Shown: positions 1-8,514 of the stretch, piece after piece
How positions within the stretch are numbered: position 1 is the first letter of the stretch
Layout: every line of letters starts with the position of its first letter
NCBI GenBank assembly: GCA_964451305.1
Contig: CAYVHV010000002.1
Span: 98,107 to 162,106 of the forward strand
Origin: SHLQ01 sp964451305
GTDB taxonomy: Bacteria > Actinomycetota > Acidimicrobiia > Acidimicrobiales > SHLQ01
Direction: 5' to 3'
Length of the DNA stretch: 64,000 bases
Position numbers and translations under genes: made by a program
The notes under the pieces: generated by a model
Databases searched by the model: none
Told to the model about the DNA's origin: nothing
The model's input: only the letters and a program-made list of their open reading frames with translations

Positions 1-1563
1 AGGGCCGCGCTCGTGCCAGCGGTCTGCCCGCGTGAAGACGAACTGATCGAAGCGAATTCGAAACTGTCGCTACTTTCGTCCATCGGTGGTGTGGTCGGCG
101 GATCTTTGGGCGTTGGCCTGATCGCAATCTTTGGCAACGGCGCGTCAACGTTCCTCGCCGCGATCATCTTTGCCATCGGCGTCTCCGCAGCGCTCAAGCT
201 GCCACAAGTCCAGGTCGCGAAAGCACCTGTCGACGAAACCGAGAAGCTCGAAGTCCGCGGAGCGAACATCGTTCTCGCCGCTACCGCTATCGCTGTTCTG
301 CGAGGCATCGTTGGATTCACGACCTTCCTCCTCGCATTCCACTTGCGCGCTGGAGGTGATGGTGTCGATGTAACCGAAGAGGGCTCGCTCTTTGGTGCCG
401 CGCTCGGCGCGTTTCGCGAGGGTGGCTACAACCCCGACATGATGCCGGAGCTCATCGGCACGCCGGGGCCACCGCAATGGCACCTCGCGGCGGCAGGTCT
501 CGCAGCGGGCGGCGGCGCATTTCTTGGCGCTAAATTCGCCCCCGACATTCGCCACCGGACGACCGAAGAGCGAATCGTGCTCGGTGCGATGATCACCACC
601 ACGATTGCGGCGTTCCTCGGTGCGTGGGGCGGCGGTATTCAGGGGACGGTAGTCCTCGCCTTCGGCGTGGGTATTTCCGCATCGGTTGGCAAGCTTGGTT
701 TCGACGCGCTCGTCCAACGCGATGCGCCTCGCTCCAACCACGGACGAGCCTTCGCTCAGTTCGAAGGTCGTTTCCAACTGTCCTGGGCGATCGGTGCATT
801 CTTCGCGGTGATCAGCCGCTTCCCGATCGGGCTCGGCGCATTCATGATCGCCATCGCTGCTGGCTTTGCTGCCCTCAGTTACGAACTCGGCCGGCGAACC
901 GACAGAGTTCAAGCGTCATCTCGAATGCGCGAGGTCATCCGAGATCGCGTCCCACAGAAAGCAGTGGACAAAATCGAATCGGCAAAGGCTGTCCAGACCG
1001 TCAGGCCTGTTATCGAACGGGTCGCTGGGGTTGGCCGGTCGTTGTTCTCGGTGAACCCATCGGCTGTCGCCGGTGCCAACGCCGGTCAGGGTGGCGAAGA
1101 GAAGAAACACCTCAGCCAAGGACAAGCTCCTTCGAACAATGACCTCGCGGGAAACGATGGCCAAGCTTCCGAGACAGCCGAGGGTCAGCGAGCCGAGAAG
1201 AGGAGCTCGACGAATCAGTCCGGGCGTCGATCGACGGATCGAACCGAGATCATGGGCAATGATGACCCGACGATCGCAGCCCGAGTGCCACCACCACCGA
1301 CCCCTCCAGCTGCAACCCGTGGTGACGACACTGGCAACACCACCATCGACGCTGGGGCGAGCGCATCTGCACCACCGGAAACGCCGGTCGTGCAGACCAG
1401 CAAGACCGACGACCCAACACCGGTCGGAGCAATGCCTATCGATCAGTTGACCTGGGGTCAACAAACCAAGCCACAAGTGAGTGGTGATGGCGTCTGGGTC
1501 GCGGCAGAAGAAACACCCGAGGGTGAAGCAGGCGAAGACGGTCAGTTCCGACTTTGGGAGTAG
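1..1563 (+). CDS. MFS-type membrane transporter, 3' part
   Basis: The reading frame is open from the first base, so the true start lies upstream. Residues just before the first GTG (position 13) look like normal transporter sequence (RAALVPAVCPREDELIEANS), typical of the central loop of MFS drug/unknown-substrate exporters. About six hydrophobic helices follow in the first 300 visible residues. The remaining ~215 residues form a hydrophilic, Pro/Thr/Ser/Asp-rich tail with no recognisable domain, which is long for the family and probably cytoplasmic. Substrate cannot be told. It is followed after a short gap by a convergent gene on the other strand. Confidence 0.72.
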   Translation, partial: RAALVPAVCPREDELIEANSKLSLLSSIGGVVGGSLGVGLIAIFGNGASTFLAAIIFAIGVSAALKLPQVQVAKAPVDETEKLEVRGANIVLAATAIAVLRGIVGFTTFLLAFHLRAGGDGVDVTEEGSLFGAALGAFREGGYNPDMMPELIGTPGPPQWHLAAAGLAAGGGAFLGAKFAPDIRHRTTEERIVLGAMITTTIAAFLGAWGGGIQGTVVLAFGVGISASVGKLGFDALVQRDAPRSNHGRAFAQFEGRFQLSWAIGAFFAVISRFPIGLGAFMIAIAAGFAALSYELGRRTDRVQASSRMREVIRDRVPQKAVDKIESAKAVQTVRPVIERVAGVGRSLFSVNPSAVAGANAGQGGEEKKHLSQGQAPSNNDLAGNDGQASETAEGQRAEKRSSTNQSGRRSTDRTEIMGNDDPTIAARVPPPPTPPAATRGDDTGNTTIDAGASASAPPETPVVQTSKTDDPTPVGAMPIDQLTWGQQTKPQVSGDGVWVAAEETPEGEAGEDGQFRLWE

Positions 1564-1625
1564 CCCAGTAGTAACGCGCCGACACCGGGTCAGCGAGCTC
1601 GTGGAGCGGGCTGATGAATCGGAAC

Positions 1626-2960
1626 TTACTCTTCTTCGTCGTTGGAGCCAGTGGACTCGACTTCGTTGAGGAAATCCTCAAGATCGTCGAGATCTGCCGC
1701 GTCGACCTCAACCTCGAATTCGATTCCCATTCGGGAAAGCCAAAGGCCTGGTGAACCAATCTCGTTTGGTGTCGGCAGAGTTTCGGCCGACTCCCAGAGC
1801 TTGGTGAGCGCTGCCTTTCCGCCGAGTTCGGCAATGCCGTCGACGAACGACGAGCCACGGTCGTACAAGCCTTGATCGAGCTCGAGCCCGAGTAACCGTT
1901 CGACGAACCGGTCAGATTCGGCCGTTGTTACTCGCCGCCGGCGAACCGCTTCGGTGAGCTGGCCGTAGCTCGAGATAAGCCCGGTGCCGACCGAATCCAT
2001 GATGTGATCGACATACCCGACGATGACCGCGCTCAATGCGGAGATCTCCGGAAGGATCGCATTTTGTTCTGGCGAACGCATCGAGTTGAGGAGTCCACTC
2101 GGGTCACCGAATTGCTCTTGGAGCTTCTTTTGGGTGTCCGCGAAGTTCGACGGATCTCCGCTGGTCATATCGATGCCGGAAAGCGCGTCGTTCAGTGAGG
2201 TTGGATCGTTCCGGAAGGCACTCGAGTAACGACCGATAAGGGAGTTCATTTGTTCGGCGACATGAGGGAGGCTCAGCACGGAATGGTGAGCGACCTCGCT
2301 CAACACAATCCACATCTTGAGCTCATCGCTATCGAGGCTCCACTCCGCACCGAGTGCCGTCAGGTTCGAAACGACGACGAGTAGTTCATTTGTGCCCGAT
2401 CGGGGGATCGGCAGGTCATAGGTTCCGAGCGCCTTGGTGGCGATGTGGCCCACCATTGAACCCGTTGTCATCGACACCATCATTGGGCGCATCGATGCAA
2501 ACATCTGCTCGAACATCGCCATCTGCGGGTCACCGGAGCTGGCGATGTCATCGCTTTGGGGTGCCTGGGTCATCGATGCTGCCAACTGTTCCAGCAGTGG
2601 CTTCAACGGCTGCATCGACTTGCGAACCCAATCGGCTTTCGTGACCGGCGCGATCGTTAGCGGAGCATCGGCCGATGTGCGAAGACCGGTCGCTTCAGCG
2701 ACTTGGAGCTCGGCGACTCGAATCAACTGTTCGAGCGCAATTCGTTCGATGGGGTCCACGTTTGGTTCGGTGGCCCCACCAGAAGCGATCGACACCGCAA
2801 TCTGTGTCGCGTTGTCGATGCCGCTGCCTGCCCCACCTCCGCCCAAGAGCTGCATGAAGGTGGCCATCATCTCGTTCGGGTCGCCGGACCCAAACATGTT
2901 CATGAAGTTGAATTCGTTGTCGTCGTTATCGAACGGATCGGAGTCGCTCACAAACTGCAT
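1626..2960 (-). CDS. DUF2342-like zincin-fold protein (putative inactive metalloprotease)
   Basis: This 444-residue protein resembles the actinobacterial DUF2342 family (zinc-dependent metalloprotease fold; one branch is annotated as putative hydrolase). The N-terminus is Asp/Asn/Met-rich, followed by a Gly-rich stretch and a helical body. At the HExxH position the protein reads WIVLSEVAHHSVLS, so the first histidine is replaced by Ser while Glu and the second His remain. The C-terminus is acidic. The ATG at 2960 is chosen because the frame upstream of it reads across the divergent epimerase gene region and loses family-like character. Activity as a protease is doubtful; the family assignment rests on pattern memory. 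Confidence 0.75.
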   Translation of the reverse strand: MQFVSDSDPFDNDDNEFNFMNMFGSGDPNEMMATFMQLLGGGGAGSGIDNATQIAVSIASGGATEPNVDPIERIALEQLIRVAELQVAEATGLRTSADAPLTIAPVTKADWVRKSMQPLKPLLEQLAASMTQAPQSDDIASSGDPQMAMFEQMFASMRPMMVSMTTGSMVGHIATKALGTYDLPIPRSGTNELLVVVSNLTALGAEWSLDSDELKMWIVLSEVAHHSVLSLPHVAEQMNSLIGRYSSAFRNDPTSLNDALSGIDMTSGDPSNFADTQKKLQEQFGDPSGLLNSMRSPEQNAILPEISALSAVIVGYVDHIMDSVGTGLISSYGQLTEAVRRRRVTTAESDRFVERLLGLELDQGLYDRGSSFVDGIAELGGKAALTKLWESAETLPTPNEIGSPGLWLSRMGIEFEVEVDAADLDDLEDFLNEVESTGSNDEEE

Positions 2961-3053
2961 CGTAGAGCAAGTGAGCGGCGGAGAGACCAGCATGGTGTCG
3001 CTCAGGGCCGCGCCAAGCTGGACTCGGCCCTCGACATGGCGGAGAATACATGG

Positions 3054-4121
3054 ATGGAGCCGGGCATCGAGCACGCTGAGACGCACGGTTTGACGGTCGT
3101 CGTGACCGGCGCTGCAGGTGCGATTGGTGCCTATGTCGCCGACCGGCTGGCGGCAAACCCGAACATTGTCGAGCTCGTTGGCATCGATCGCCGAGCAGCA
3201 GACGGCGTGACCCGTTTCGATATCCTCACCGAGGAACTCGACACCCTCATCGAGTCCGCCGACGTGCTCGTTCATCTGGCCGCGACACCGATGGGCGTGT
3301 CCAACGACGGTGACGAGGCAAGCGCCGACAAGGCACTCGCCGAGCGAATGCTCAAGGCAGCGAGCAGCGTCAGGGTTGGCCATGTCGTGCTCGCATCATC
3401 GGCAATGGTCTACGGGGCATGGCCAGACAATCCAATCCCGCTCACCGAAGCCGCGGTCATTCGCCCAAACCCGGAATTTCGTTACGCAATGACTCGGGTG
3501 GAAATCGAAGACATGGGAGAACGGTGGGCCGAGGAGACCGGAAACACGCTCACGATCGTCCGCTCGGCAACGACGCTGGCTCGAGGGCGTCAGAACATGT
3601 TGGCGCTGCACCTTCGAAACTCTGCGGCGCTCCGCAACTCAGATGGGGATGCCCCCGCCCAGTTCCTCCACGCAGAAGACCTCGCCTCAGCGATCGAAAT
3701 TCTCGTGACGGGACGGCACGGCGGCATCTACAACGTGGCGGCCGACGGATGGTTGCGTCCGAACGAAGTCATTGCACTCCGGGGCGTACCCGAGACGCCA
3801 GTTCGCGTCCCAGGAGTCGTTATCTCAGCCGTCTCCGATGTTCGCCGTCGCCTCGGCGGGCGAACGCACCCCGGGCTGACGTCGTATCTGCAACACCCCT
3901 GGGTGATCGCAGCCGACAAATTGAAGGCGCTCGGATGGGCACCAGAGTTCAGCAACGCGGAGGCCTACGTGGCTGGGCATCAGCCCAGTCGCTTTGACGG
4001 TGTCACCGCTGAACGACGCCAGGAACTTGCATTGGGGGCCGCAGGGGCAGCGATTGCCGCAAGTGCTGTGGGTCTTGCAAGCGGTGTGTCCTGGGTGCTT
4101 CGGCGTTCTAGCGGCCGCTAA
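3054..4121 (+). CDS. NAD-dependent epimerase/dehydratase (extended SDR)
   Basis: Predicted 355 residues with a Rossmann fold near the N-terminus: VVVTGAAGAIGAYVADRLAA contains the GxxGxxG dinucleotide site, followed by an acidic residue region (GIDRRAAD) and the DVLVHLAA strand. A Ser (ASSAMVYG) and a Y-x3-R arrangement (FRYAMTRVEIE, Arg in place of the usual Lys) lie where the SDR catalytic residues are expected. The last ~25 residues are hydrophobic and may anchor the protein to the membrane. Start chosen at ATG 3054 because GGAG lies 9 nt upstream; ATG 3036 is the alternative. Substrate is probably a nucleotide sugar but cannot be read from the sequence. Confidence 0.8.
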   Translation: MEPGIEHAETHGLTVVVTGAAGAIGAYVADRLAANPNIVELVGIDRRAADGVTRFDILTEELDTLIESADVLVHLAATPMGVSNDGDEASADKALAERMLKAASSVRVGHVVLASSAMVYGAWPDNPIPLTEAAVIRPNPEFRYAMTRVEIEDMGERWAEETGNTLTIVRSATTLARGRQNMLALHLRNSAALRNSDGDAPAQFLHAEDLASAIEILVTGRHGGIYNVAADGWLRPNEVIALRGVPETPVRVPGVVISAVSDVRRRLGGRTHPGLTSYLQHPWVIAADKLKALGWAPEFSNAEAYVAGHQPSRFDGVTAERRQELALGAAGAAIAASAVGLASGVSWVLRRSSGR

Positions 4122-4156
4122 ATTTACAGGCCGCTAAACCAACACGGTGAACCTGG

Positions 4157-5380
4157 CTAGGACGGGATGGCGCCGACGGTAACGATCGTGGTGAAGAGTT
4201 CGCTTTCGACATCGCCCGGATCGCGCAATGCGCCCGTAGTCCCGGTCACTCGCGAATAGGTGATCTCGATATTGTCGCCTGGTTCGAGGGTCGCAAGAGC
4301 CTCACGAAGGTCGGTGCCCGACCGGACATTCACCGAACCAGCTCGCGTGATGACGTCTCCAGCGACAAGACCTGCTCGAGCGGCAGCGGTTTCGCTCCAC
4401 ACACGAGTCACGAGGCGACCACCGGTGACTCCGCGTTGTTCTTGGAGACCTTGAGTCAAGCTCGCAAGCTCCACCCCGAGCCACGCCTTGTGCTCAACCT
4501 CACCGTTAGAAATGATCTGGTCCGCTGCGGATCGAGCGGTATCGATTGGGATTGCGTATTGACTGCCGTCTCGGCCGGTGACCGCCATTGCGACGATGCC
4601 ACCATCCTCTGCCAAGATCGCCGAGCCGCTCCACTCGCTGCTCAGCTCATCGGAGAGCCAGAACAAGTCGGAGAGTAGATCGCCGTTCTCGAGGGTCGTA
4701 ACGTGCTCTTTCGCCAGAAGATCGACCGCCATGGCCGGCTCGCTCTCGGAGGTGGAATGAGACAACGCGACCAAACGGTCGCGGACCAAGACCTGCGATT
4801 CTTCACCGAACGTTGGTGGGGCGAGGTTTGGCGAGTTGATCTTGAGGACGGCAATGCCCGACACCGCGTCGCTGCCGATCATCAACGCAGGGAGGCGACC
4901 TCCCGGGAACTCCGCGGTGATGTCTTGTGCTCCAGAGATGGCGTGAGCGGAGGTGATCAGGTGGCCGTCGTCTCGAAGTAAGACCGCTTGCACGTGGTCT
5001 TCGGGTAAATCTCCACCGAGATGAAGCGAAACGACCGACGTCTTGTTCAACTGGGAGACTTCGTCGACCCAGTCATCGAAACTGAGCGGTCCGGCGAAGG
5101 TGACCTCTTCAGAAGGAGTGATCTCTTGCACCGAGACTTGTTCGATCGGAGCCTGGGGGTCGTTGTCGGCGAGCATCCACGCGAGCCCAACAACGCAGCA
5201 ACCCGCCACGAACGACATGAACATGGATGGCCAGCTCCGACCTTGGGCGCGGCGCGCGGCAAGGTTCGCTGCGGCCTGTTCAGCACCTCGCTCTGCAGGA
5301 TGTCTCCACAGGCGGTCTGGCGCAGGCAGCAGTAAATCGGGCTCTAGCGGCCCGTCGTTGTCCTCAATACCCTCTCCCAA
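4157..5380 (-). CDS. HtrA-like membrane-anchored serine protease with PDZ domain, triad degenerate
   Basis: 407 residues: a cytoplasmic N-terminus, one membrane segment (about residues 51-70), a trypsin-like domain (about 95-290) and a C-terminal PDZ domain (about 300-390, LGVELASLTQGL through GDVITRAGSVNV). His is in place (ITSAHAIS, H146) and a Ser is present (EWSGSAIL, S251), but the Asp that normally precedes the AVLK strand is Gly (SGIAVLK, G175), and the GNSGGP motif is not conserved. Extracytoplasmic quality-control or a pseudoprotease scaffold is the likely role. The start is uncertain: TTG at 5380 has no Shine-Dalgarno but lies just downstream of a TACTAT hexamer. Confidence 0.75.
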   Translation of the reverse strand: MGEGIEDNDGPLEPDLLLPAPDRLWRHPAERGAEQAAANLAARRAQGRSWPSMFMSFVAGCCVVGLAWMLADNDPQAPIEQVSVQEITPSEEVTFAGPLSFDDWVDEVSQLNKTSVVSLHLGGDLPEDHVQAVLLRDDGHLITSAHAISGAQDITAEFPGGRLPALMIGSDAVSGIAVLKINSPNLAPPTFGEESQVLVRDRLVALSHSTSESEPAMAVDLLAKEHVTTLENGDLLSDLFWLSDELSSEWSGSAILAEDGGIVAMAVTGRDGSQYAIPIDTARSAADQIISNGEVEHKAWLGVELASLTQGLQEQRGVTGGRLVTRVWSETAAARAGLVAGDVITRAGSVNVRSGTDLREALATLEPGDNIEITYSRVTGTTGALRDPGDVESELFTTIVTVGAIPS

Positions 5381-5388
5381 GGAGGCCC

Positions 5389-5394
5389 ATAGTA
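5389..5394 (-). promoter_or_regulatory. -10 element for the HtrA-like gene
   Basis: TACTAT on the minus strand fits TANNNT. A transcript starting 7 nt downstream would begin about 2 nt before the TTG start at 5380, so the mRNA would be almost leaderless. No clear -35 box. Confidence 0.35.
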
Positions 5395-5450
5395 GCGAAC
5401 GATTCCGCCGAGCTGAGCGCGGGCTTTGTACCTACTGGCCATTATCCGAA

Positions 5451-5456
5451 TAGGAT
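5451..5456 (+). promoter_or_regulatory. -10 element, leaderless moaE transcript
   Basis: TAGGAT ends exactly 6 nt before the GTG start of moaE at 5463, placing the transcription start on the first base of the start codon. A TTGTAC -35-like box lies at 5426-5431 (19 nt spacer). No Shine-Dalgarno precedes the GTG. Confidence 0.5.
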
Positions 5457-5462
5457 TACGCC

Positions 5463-5957
5463 GTGCAGGAGTCTGAGCGAGGGCCCGAGGGTAATACCTG
5501 GCTGTCAATTACTGAATCGGAACCACCGATCGATGCCGCCTACCGATGGACTGTGCAGCCCGATTGCGGCGCCGTCGTTCTCTTTAGCGGCACGGCACGC
5601 GATCATTCGGCCGGTCGAGACGACGTTTCACTGCTCGCCTATGAGGCGTACGAAGAACATCTGATCGCGCGCTTCGAGGGATTGGTCGAGGAAATCCGCG
5701 CTCAGTGGCCTGAGGTTCGTAGGGTGTGCATTATGCATCGGGTAGGAGATGTGCCGATTGGCGAGTCGACAGTTGTTGTTGTCGCGTCCTCTCCGCACCG
5801 TGACGTCGCCTTCGAAGCCGCCCGATTCGGGATTGACAGACTGAAAGCCACCGCCCCGATCTGGAAGCGTGAAGTCTGGGCCGAAGGAGAGAGCTGGGGT
5901 CTCGATGCACGCGAGATCGACGATGTTGGCTTGCCCGCTCCAGGTCGTGACTCATGA
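5463..5957 (+). CDS. moaE: Molybdopterin synthase catalytic (large) subunit MoaE
   Basis: 164 residues. MoaE transfers sulfur from MoaD thiocarboxylate to precursor Z (cPMP) to make molybdopterin in the cytoplasm. Family motifs are intact: FSGTARDHSAGR near the N-terminus, LAYEAYEEH, the HRVGDVPIGE turn, SSPHRDVAFEAARFGIDRLK and the active-site lysines in KATAPIWKREVW. Start is GTG 5463 with a leaderless-type promoter. It overlaps the next small membrane protein gene by ATGA, so the two are translationally coupled. No moaD or other moa gene is in the window. Confidence 0.93.
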   Translation: MQESERGPEGNTWLSITESEPPIDAAYRWTVQPDCGAVVLFSGTARDHSAGRDDVSLLAYEAYEEHLIARFEGLVEEIRAQWPEVRRVCIMHRVGDVPIGESTVVVVASSPHRDVAFEAARFGIDRLKATAPIWKREVWAEGESWGLDAREIDDVGLPAPGRDS

Positions 5958-6226
5958 CGATTCCGGTGCTCTTTCTTCTCGGGGCCTTTGGCCTATCGCT
6001 CGTTCTTGGGATAATCGTCTGGCTCGTCAGCCGACCTCGCAAGCAGAAATTTGGCTCGACGATCGAGTCCTTTAGCAGCGACCTCTCCGCACTTGCGCCC
6101 CCACGGTCTCGTCGAATGAACAATCCTTCTCATCGCCGCGGCGGATATATGGCATCGACACCTTCACAAGCACACACCCCGGCGGCCAATGCGAGGCCGA
6201 AACCCGGACCTCGGCGCCGGAGTTAA
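5954..6226 (+). CDS. Small single-pass membrane protein, unknown
   Basis: 90 residues: an N-terminal hydrophobic helix (about residues 3-26, FLLGAFGLSLVLGIIVWLVS) followed by a basic, Pro/Ser/Arg-rich soluble tail ending in PRRRS. No recognised domain. It sits between moaE (4-nt ATGA overlap) and mreB (3-nt gap), so it is made from the same mRNA as mreB; a role near the membrane cytoskeleton is possible but only guilt by association. Confidence 0.7.
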   Translation: MTIPVLFLLGAFGLSLVLGIIVWLVSRPRKQKFGSTIESFSSDLSALAPPRSRRMNNPSHRRGGYMASTPSQAHTPAANARPKPGPRRRS

Positions 6227-6229
6227 GTC

Positions 6230-7234
6230 ATGGCACGTGATCTCGCAATCGACCTGGGCACAGCGAACACCCTCGTGTACGCACGAGGTGAAGGAATTGT
6301 TCTCAACGAACCATCCGTTATCGCTCTGAATTCTCAAACCAACGACGTTCTCGCGATCGGCTCCGACGCATGGCAGATGATCGGCCGCACCCCAAGCCAT
6401 ATCGTGGCGGTTCGACCATTGCGCAAAGGCGCGATCACCGACTTCGACGTGACCCAGCGAATGATCCGACTCGTTCTCGAACGGGTCGGGGTGAGCCGGT
6501 TCAACCGTCCTCGCGTTGTGATTTGTGTTCCTTCGGCGATCACCGCTGTCGAACGGCGTGCCGTCACCGAAGCGGCTCGTCGCGCTGGAGCTTCCGATGC
6601 ACAGCTGATCGAACAACCTGTGGCGGCGGCGATCGGAGCGAATCTGCCGATCAATGAGCCGCTCGGCAACATGGTCGTCGATGTCGGTGGTGGAACATCA
6701 GAGTCAGCAATCCTCTCGCTCGGTGGCGTGGTGGCACTCGAAGCCATCCGCGTCGGATCGTTCGATATCGACGCTGCCATCCAGTCATGGGTGCGACGCG
6801 AGTACGGAATTGCCATTGGTGAGAGGACCGCCGAAGACATCAAGCTCACTATTGGTTCCGCGGCTGAAACTCCGAATGAGGTTCGCGCTGAAGTGCGTGG
6901 ACGCGAACTGATGAGCGGGCTTCCAAAGACGATCGTGCTCGCTCCAGAGGAGATTCGAATCGCAATCGATGAGCCGGTAAGCGCCATCGTCGACTCGGTC
7001 CTTTCGTGTATCGCTCAAGCACCTCCCGAGCTCTCGCAAGACCTGATCACCCAAGGCATTCATCTCGTCGGCGGTGGCGGAATGCTCCGCGGTCTCGACT
7101 TGCGTCTCGAACGAGAGACAAAGGTCGAAGTTCGAATCGTCGATACGCCACTGGAGTGTGTTGTTCACGGTGCTGGCCGCTGCATCGAGTCGTTCGAAGC
7201 GCTCAAGGTGATGTTCCTCGGCGACAAGCGCTGA
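6230..7234 (+). CDS. mreB: Rod shape-determining protein MreB (actin-like ATPase)
   Basis: 334 residues, normal length. The actin/Hsp70 nucleotide-binding signatures are present: phosphate-1 loop DLGTANTLVYARGEGIV, phosphate-2 loop VVDVGGGTSESAILSL, and adenosine motif HLVGGGGMLRGLD. MreB forms membrane-associated filaments that guide lateral wall synthesis. No mreC/mreD/rodA follow; the downstream gene is a HAD phosphatase. Compared with canonical MreB the sequence is divergent (for example GGGTSESAIL where GGGTTEVAVI is usual), so an MreB-like or Mbl-type paralogue with a specialised role is possible. Confidence 0.88.
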   Translation: MARDLAIDLGTANTLVYARGEGIVLNEPSVIALNSQTNDVLAIGSDAWQMIGRTPSHIVAVRPLRKGAITDFDVTQRMIRLVLERVGVSRFNRPRVVICVPSAITAVERRAVTEAARRAGASDAQLIEQPVAAAIGANLPINEPLGNMVVDVGGGTSESAILSLGGVVALEAIRVGSFDIDAAIQSWVRREYGIAIGERTAEDIKLTIGSAAETPNEVRAEVRGRELMSGLPKTIVLAPEEIRIAIDEPVSAIVDSVLSCIAQAPPELSQDLITQGIHLVGGGGMLRGLDLRLERETKVEVRIVDTPLECVVHGAGRCIESFEALKVMFLGDKR

Positions 7235-7283
7235 GCGAGAACCAACACAAGCTAAGCTCGTCAGACCGAATGTCAGGAGTGTC

Positions 7284-7946
7284 GTGACCTTCAACCCTAT
7301 GGACGTCGAGGTCGATCTTGTTATTTGGGATTTCGACGGGACGATGGTCGATACCGAATGGCCGGCCTTCGTGGCAGCCAAGCGCGAGTATGAACGGTAT
7401 GGCCGCACGATCGAGGTGGAGACCTGGCAGCAGTTTCTTGGCAGCGGGATCGGGGATCCGTGGTGGGCTCAACTCCGTGATGACGTCGGTGGTTTCAACG
7501 AGTCAGAGGATGAGTTCTTGGCCCGCTATCGGGAGTACAAGAACGAACTGACCGACACAAAGGACACGCTTCCAGGTGTTCGGGGCCTTCTCGATGCATT
7601 CGAGTCTCAGGGTCGTGGGCTGGCTGTTGCGAGCAGTTCCCCTCGTTCGTGGCTCGACCGGCACCTTCCGCGTCTCGGGCTCGTTGAGCGTTTCCCGGTC
7701 ATCGTGACCCGTGACAACGTCGGGGCGGAACGAACGAAACCTCACCCAGACCTCTTCCTGCTCGCAGCCGAACGGTCCGGCGTTGTGCCCGAACGTTGTC
7801 TCGTGATCGAGGATTCCAACCATGGGGTCGTGGCTGCGAAGGCAGCGGGTATGTACGTGGTTGCTGCCCCTCATCGACTCAGCGCATTGCAGGACTTCTC
7901 TCAAGCCGACCGAGTCGTCACCAGCCTCGAAGAGCTCCTGCCCTAG
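7284..7946 (+). CDS. HAD superfamily hydrolase (beta-phosphoglucomutase/phosphatase type)
   Basis: 220 residues. HAD motifs are all visible: motif I DFDGTMVDTEW with both Asp residues, motif II VASSSPRSW, motif III Lys in KPHPDLFLLAAE, motif IV VIEDSNHGVVAAKAAG. The helical cap insert after motif I is of the beta-PGM class. Substrate is probably a small sugar phosphate. GTG 7284 is preceded by AGGAG at 7275-7279, which decides the start. Likely the last gene of the moaE-mreB group. Confidence 0.87.
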   Translation: MTFNPMDVEVDLVIWDFDGTMVDTEWPAFVAAKREYERYGRTIEVETWQQFLGSGIGDPWWAQLRDDVGGFNESEDEFLARYREYKNELTDTKDTLPGVRGLLDAFESQGRGLAVASSSPRSWLDRHLPRLGLVERFPVIVTRDNVGAERTKPHPDLFLLAAERSGVVPERCLVIEDSNHGVVAAKAAGMYVVAAPHRLSALQDFSQADRVVTSLEELLP

Positions 7947-7986
7947 CCCTTCGTATTGGGAGGAACAGAAATGGGAGGGCTTGGGG

Positions 7987-8514
7987 TCAGATCCCGAGGG
8001 GGCGAGCGAAGCTGAGTTCGTGGCCGTCGGGGTCTTTGACATGGAAGTATCGCTCGCCCCACGGAGCGTCTCGCGGTTCAAAGTCGGGAGTCACGCCGGC
8101 GGCGATCAAGGTGTCGTGAATAGCGTCAGGGTCATCGACATGGAAGACGACTCGTCCCCAGAACTCGACCAACCGCGTGGTCTTGCTTGTCGTGGCCTCC
8201 TCTTTGGCTTCCGATGAGGCTTCCTCGGCTGTCGTGGCCGCACTTGCGGTGCCCGATCGCTCCATCTCGCCTGGATCGATTGCGCCGTCGAGTGATGCGG
8301 TCGTCTCGAGCGGTGGTGCAGAACTTCCTGACGCCGAACCGTGGACGAACACGTTGATGAAGTTCGTGCCGAAAGCAAAGCTCGTAAATTCAGAGCCTGC
8401 GCCGCCATAGACGATGGGTAATCCAAGTGTCGTTCCATAGAAATCCACCGATTGGTCCATATCTGACACACCGAGGGTTATCGCGTTTATCTCCACGCCG
8501 TAGTATTCCATCAT
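7987..8514 (-). CDS. VOC (glyoxalase/bleomycin-resistance) family protein
   Basis: 175 residues with two beta-alpha-beta-beta-beta halves: VEINAITLGVSDMDQSVDFY begins the first and VEFWGRVVFHVDDPDAIHDT the second, ending in the typical YFHVKDPDGHELSFARPLG. About 60 residues of Ser/Ala/Glu-rich low complexity lie between the halves, unusual for this compact fold. Function (metal enzyme or binding protein) is not predictable. The start ATG at 8514 shares the four bases CATG (8512-8515) with the divergent hemB start. Confidence 0.8.
   Translation of the reverse strand: MMEYYGVEINAITLGVSDMDQSVDFYGTTLGLPIVYGGAGSEFTSFAFGTNFINVFVHGSASGSSAPPLETTASLDGAIDPGEMERSGTASAATTAEEASSEAKEEATTSKTTRLVEFWGRVVFHVDDPDAIHDTLIAAGVTPDFEPRDAPWGERYFHVKDPDGHELSFARPLGI
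8501..8506 (+). promoter_or_regulatory. -10 element, leaderless hemB transcript
   Basis: TAGTAT ends exactly 6 nt before the hemB ATG (8513). No Shine-Dalgarno is present, and the hexamer lies inside the first codons of the divergent VOC gene. Confidence 0.5.

Noticed and set aside
2703..3053. Upstream extension of the epimerase frame
   Set aside because: It is antisense to the DUF2342-like gene and precedes the Rossmann strand by far too many residues; GGAG before ATG 3054 fits better.
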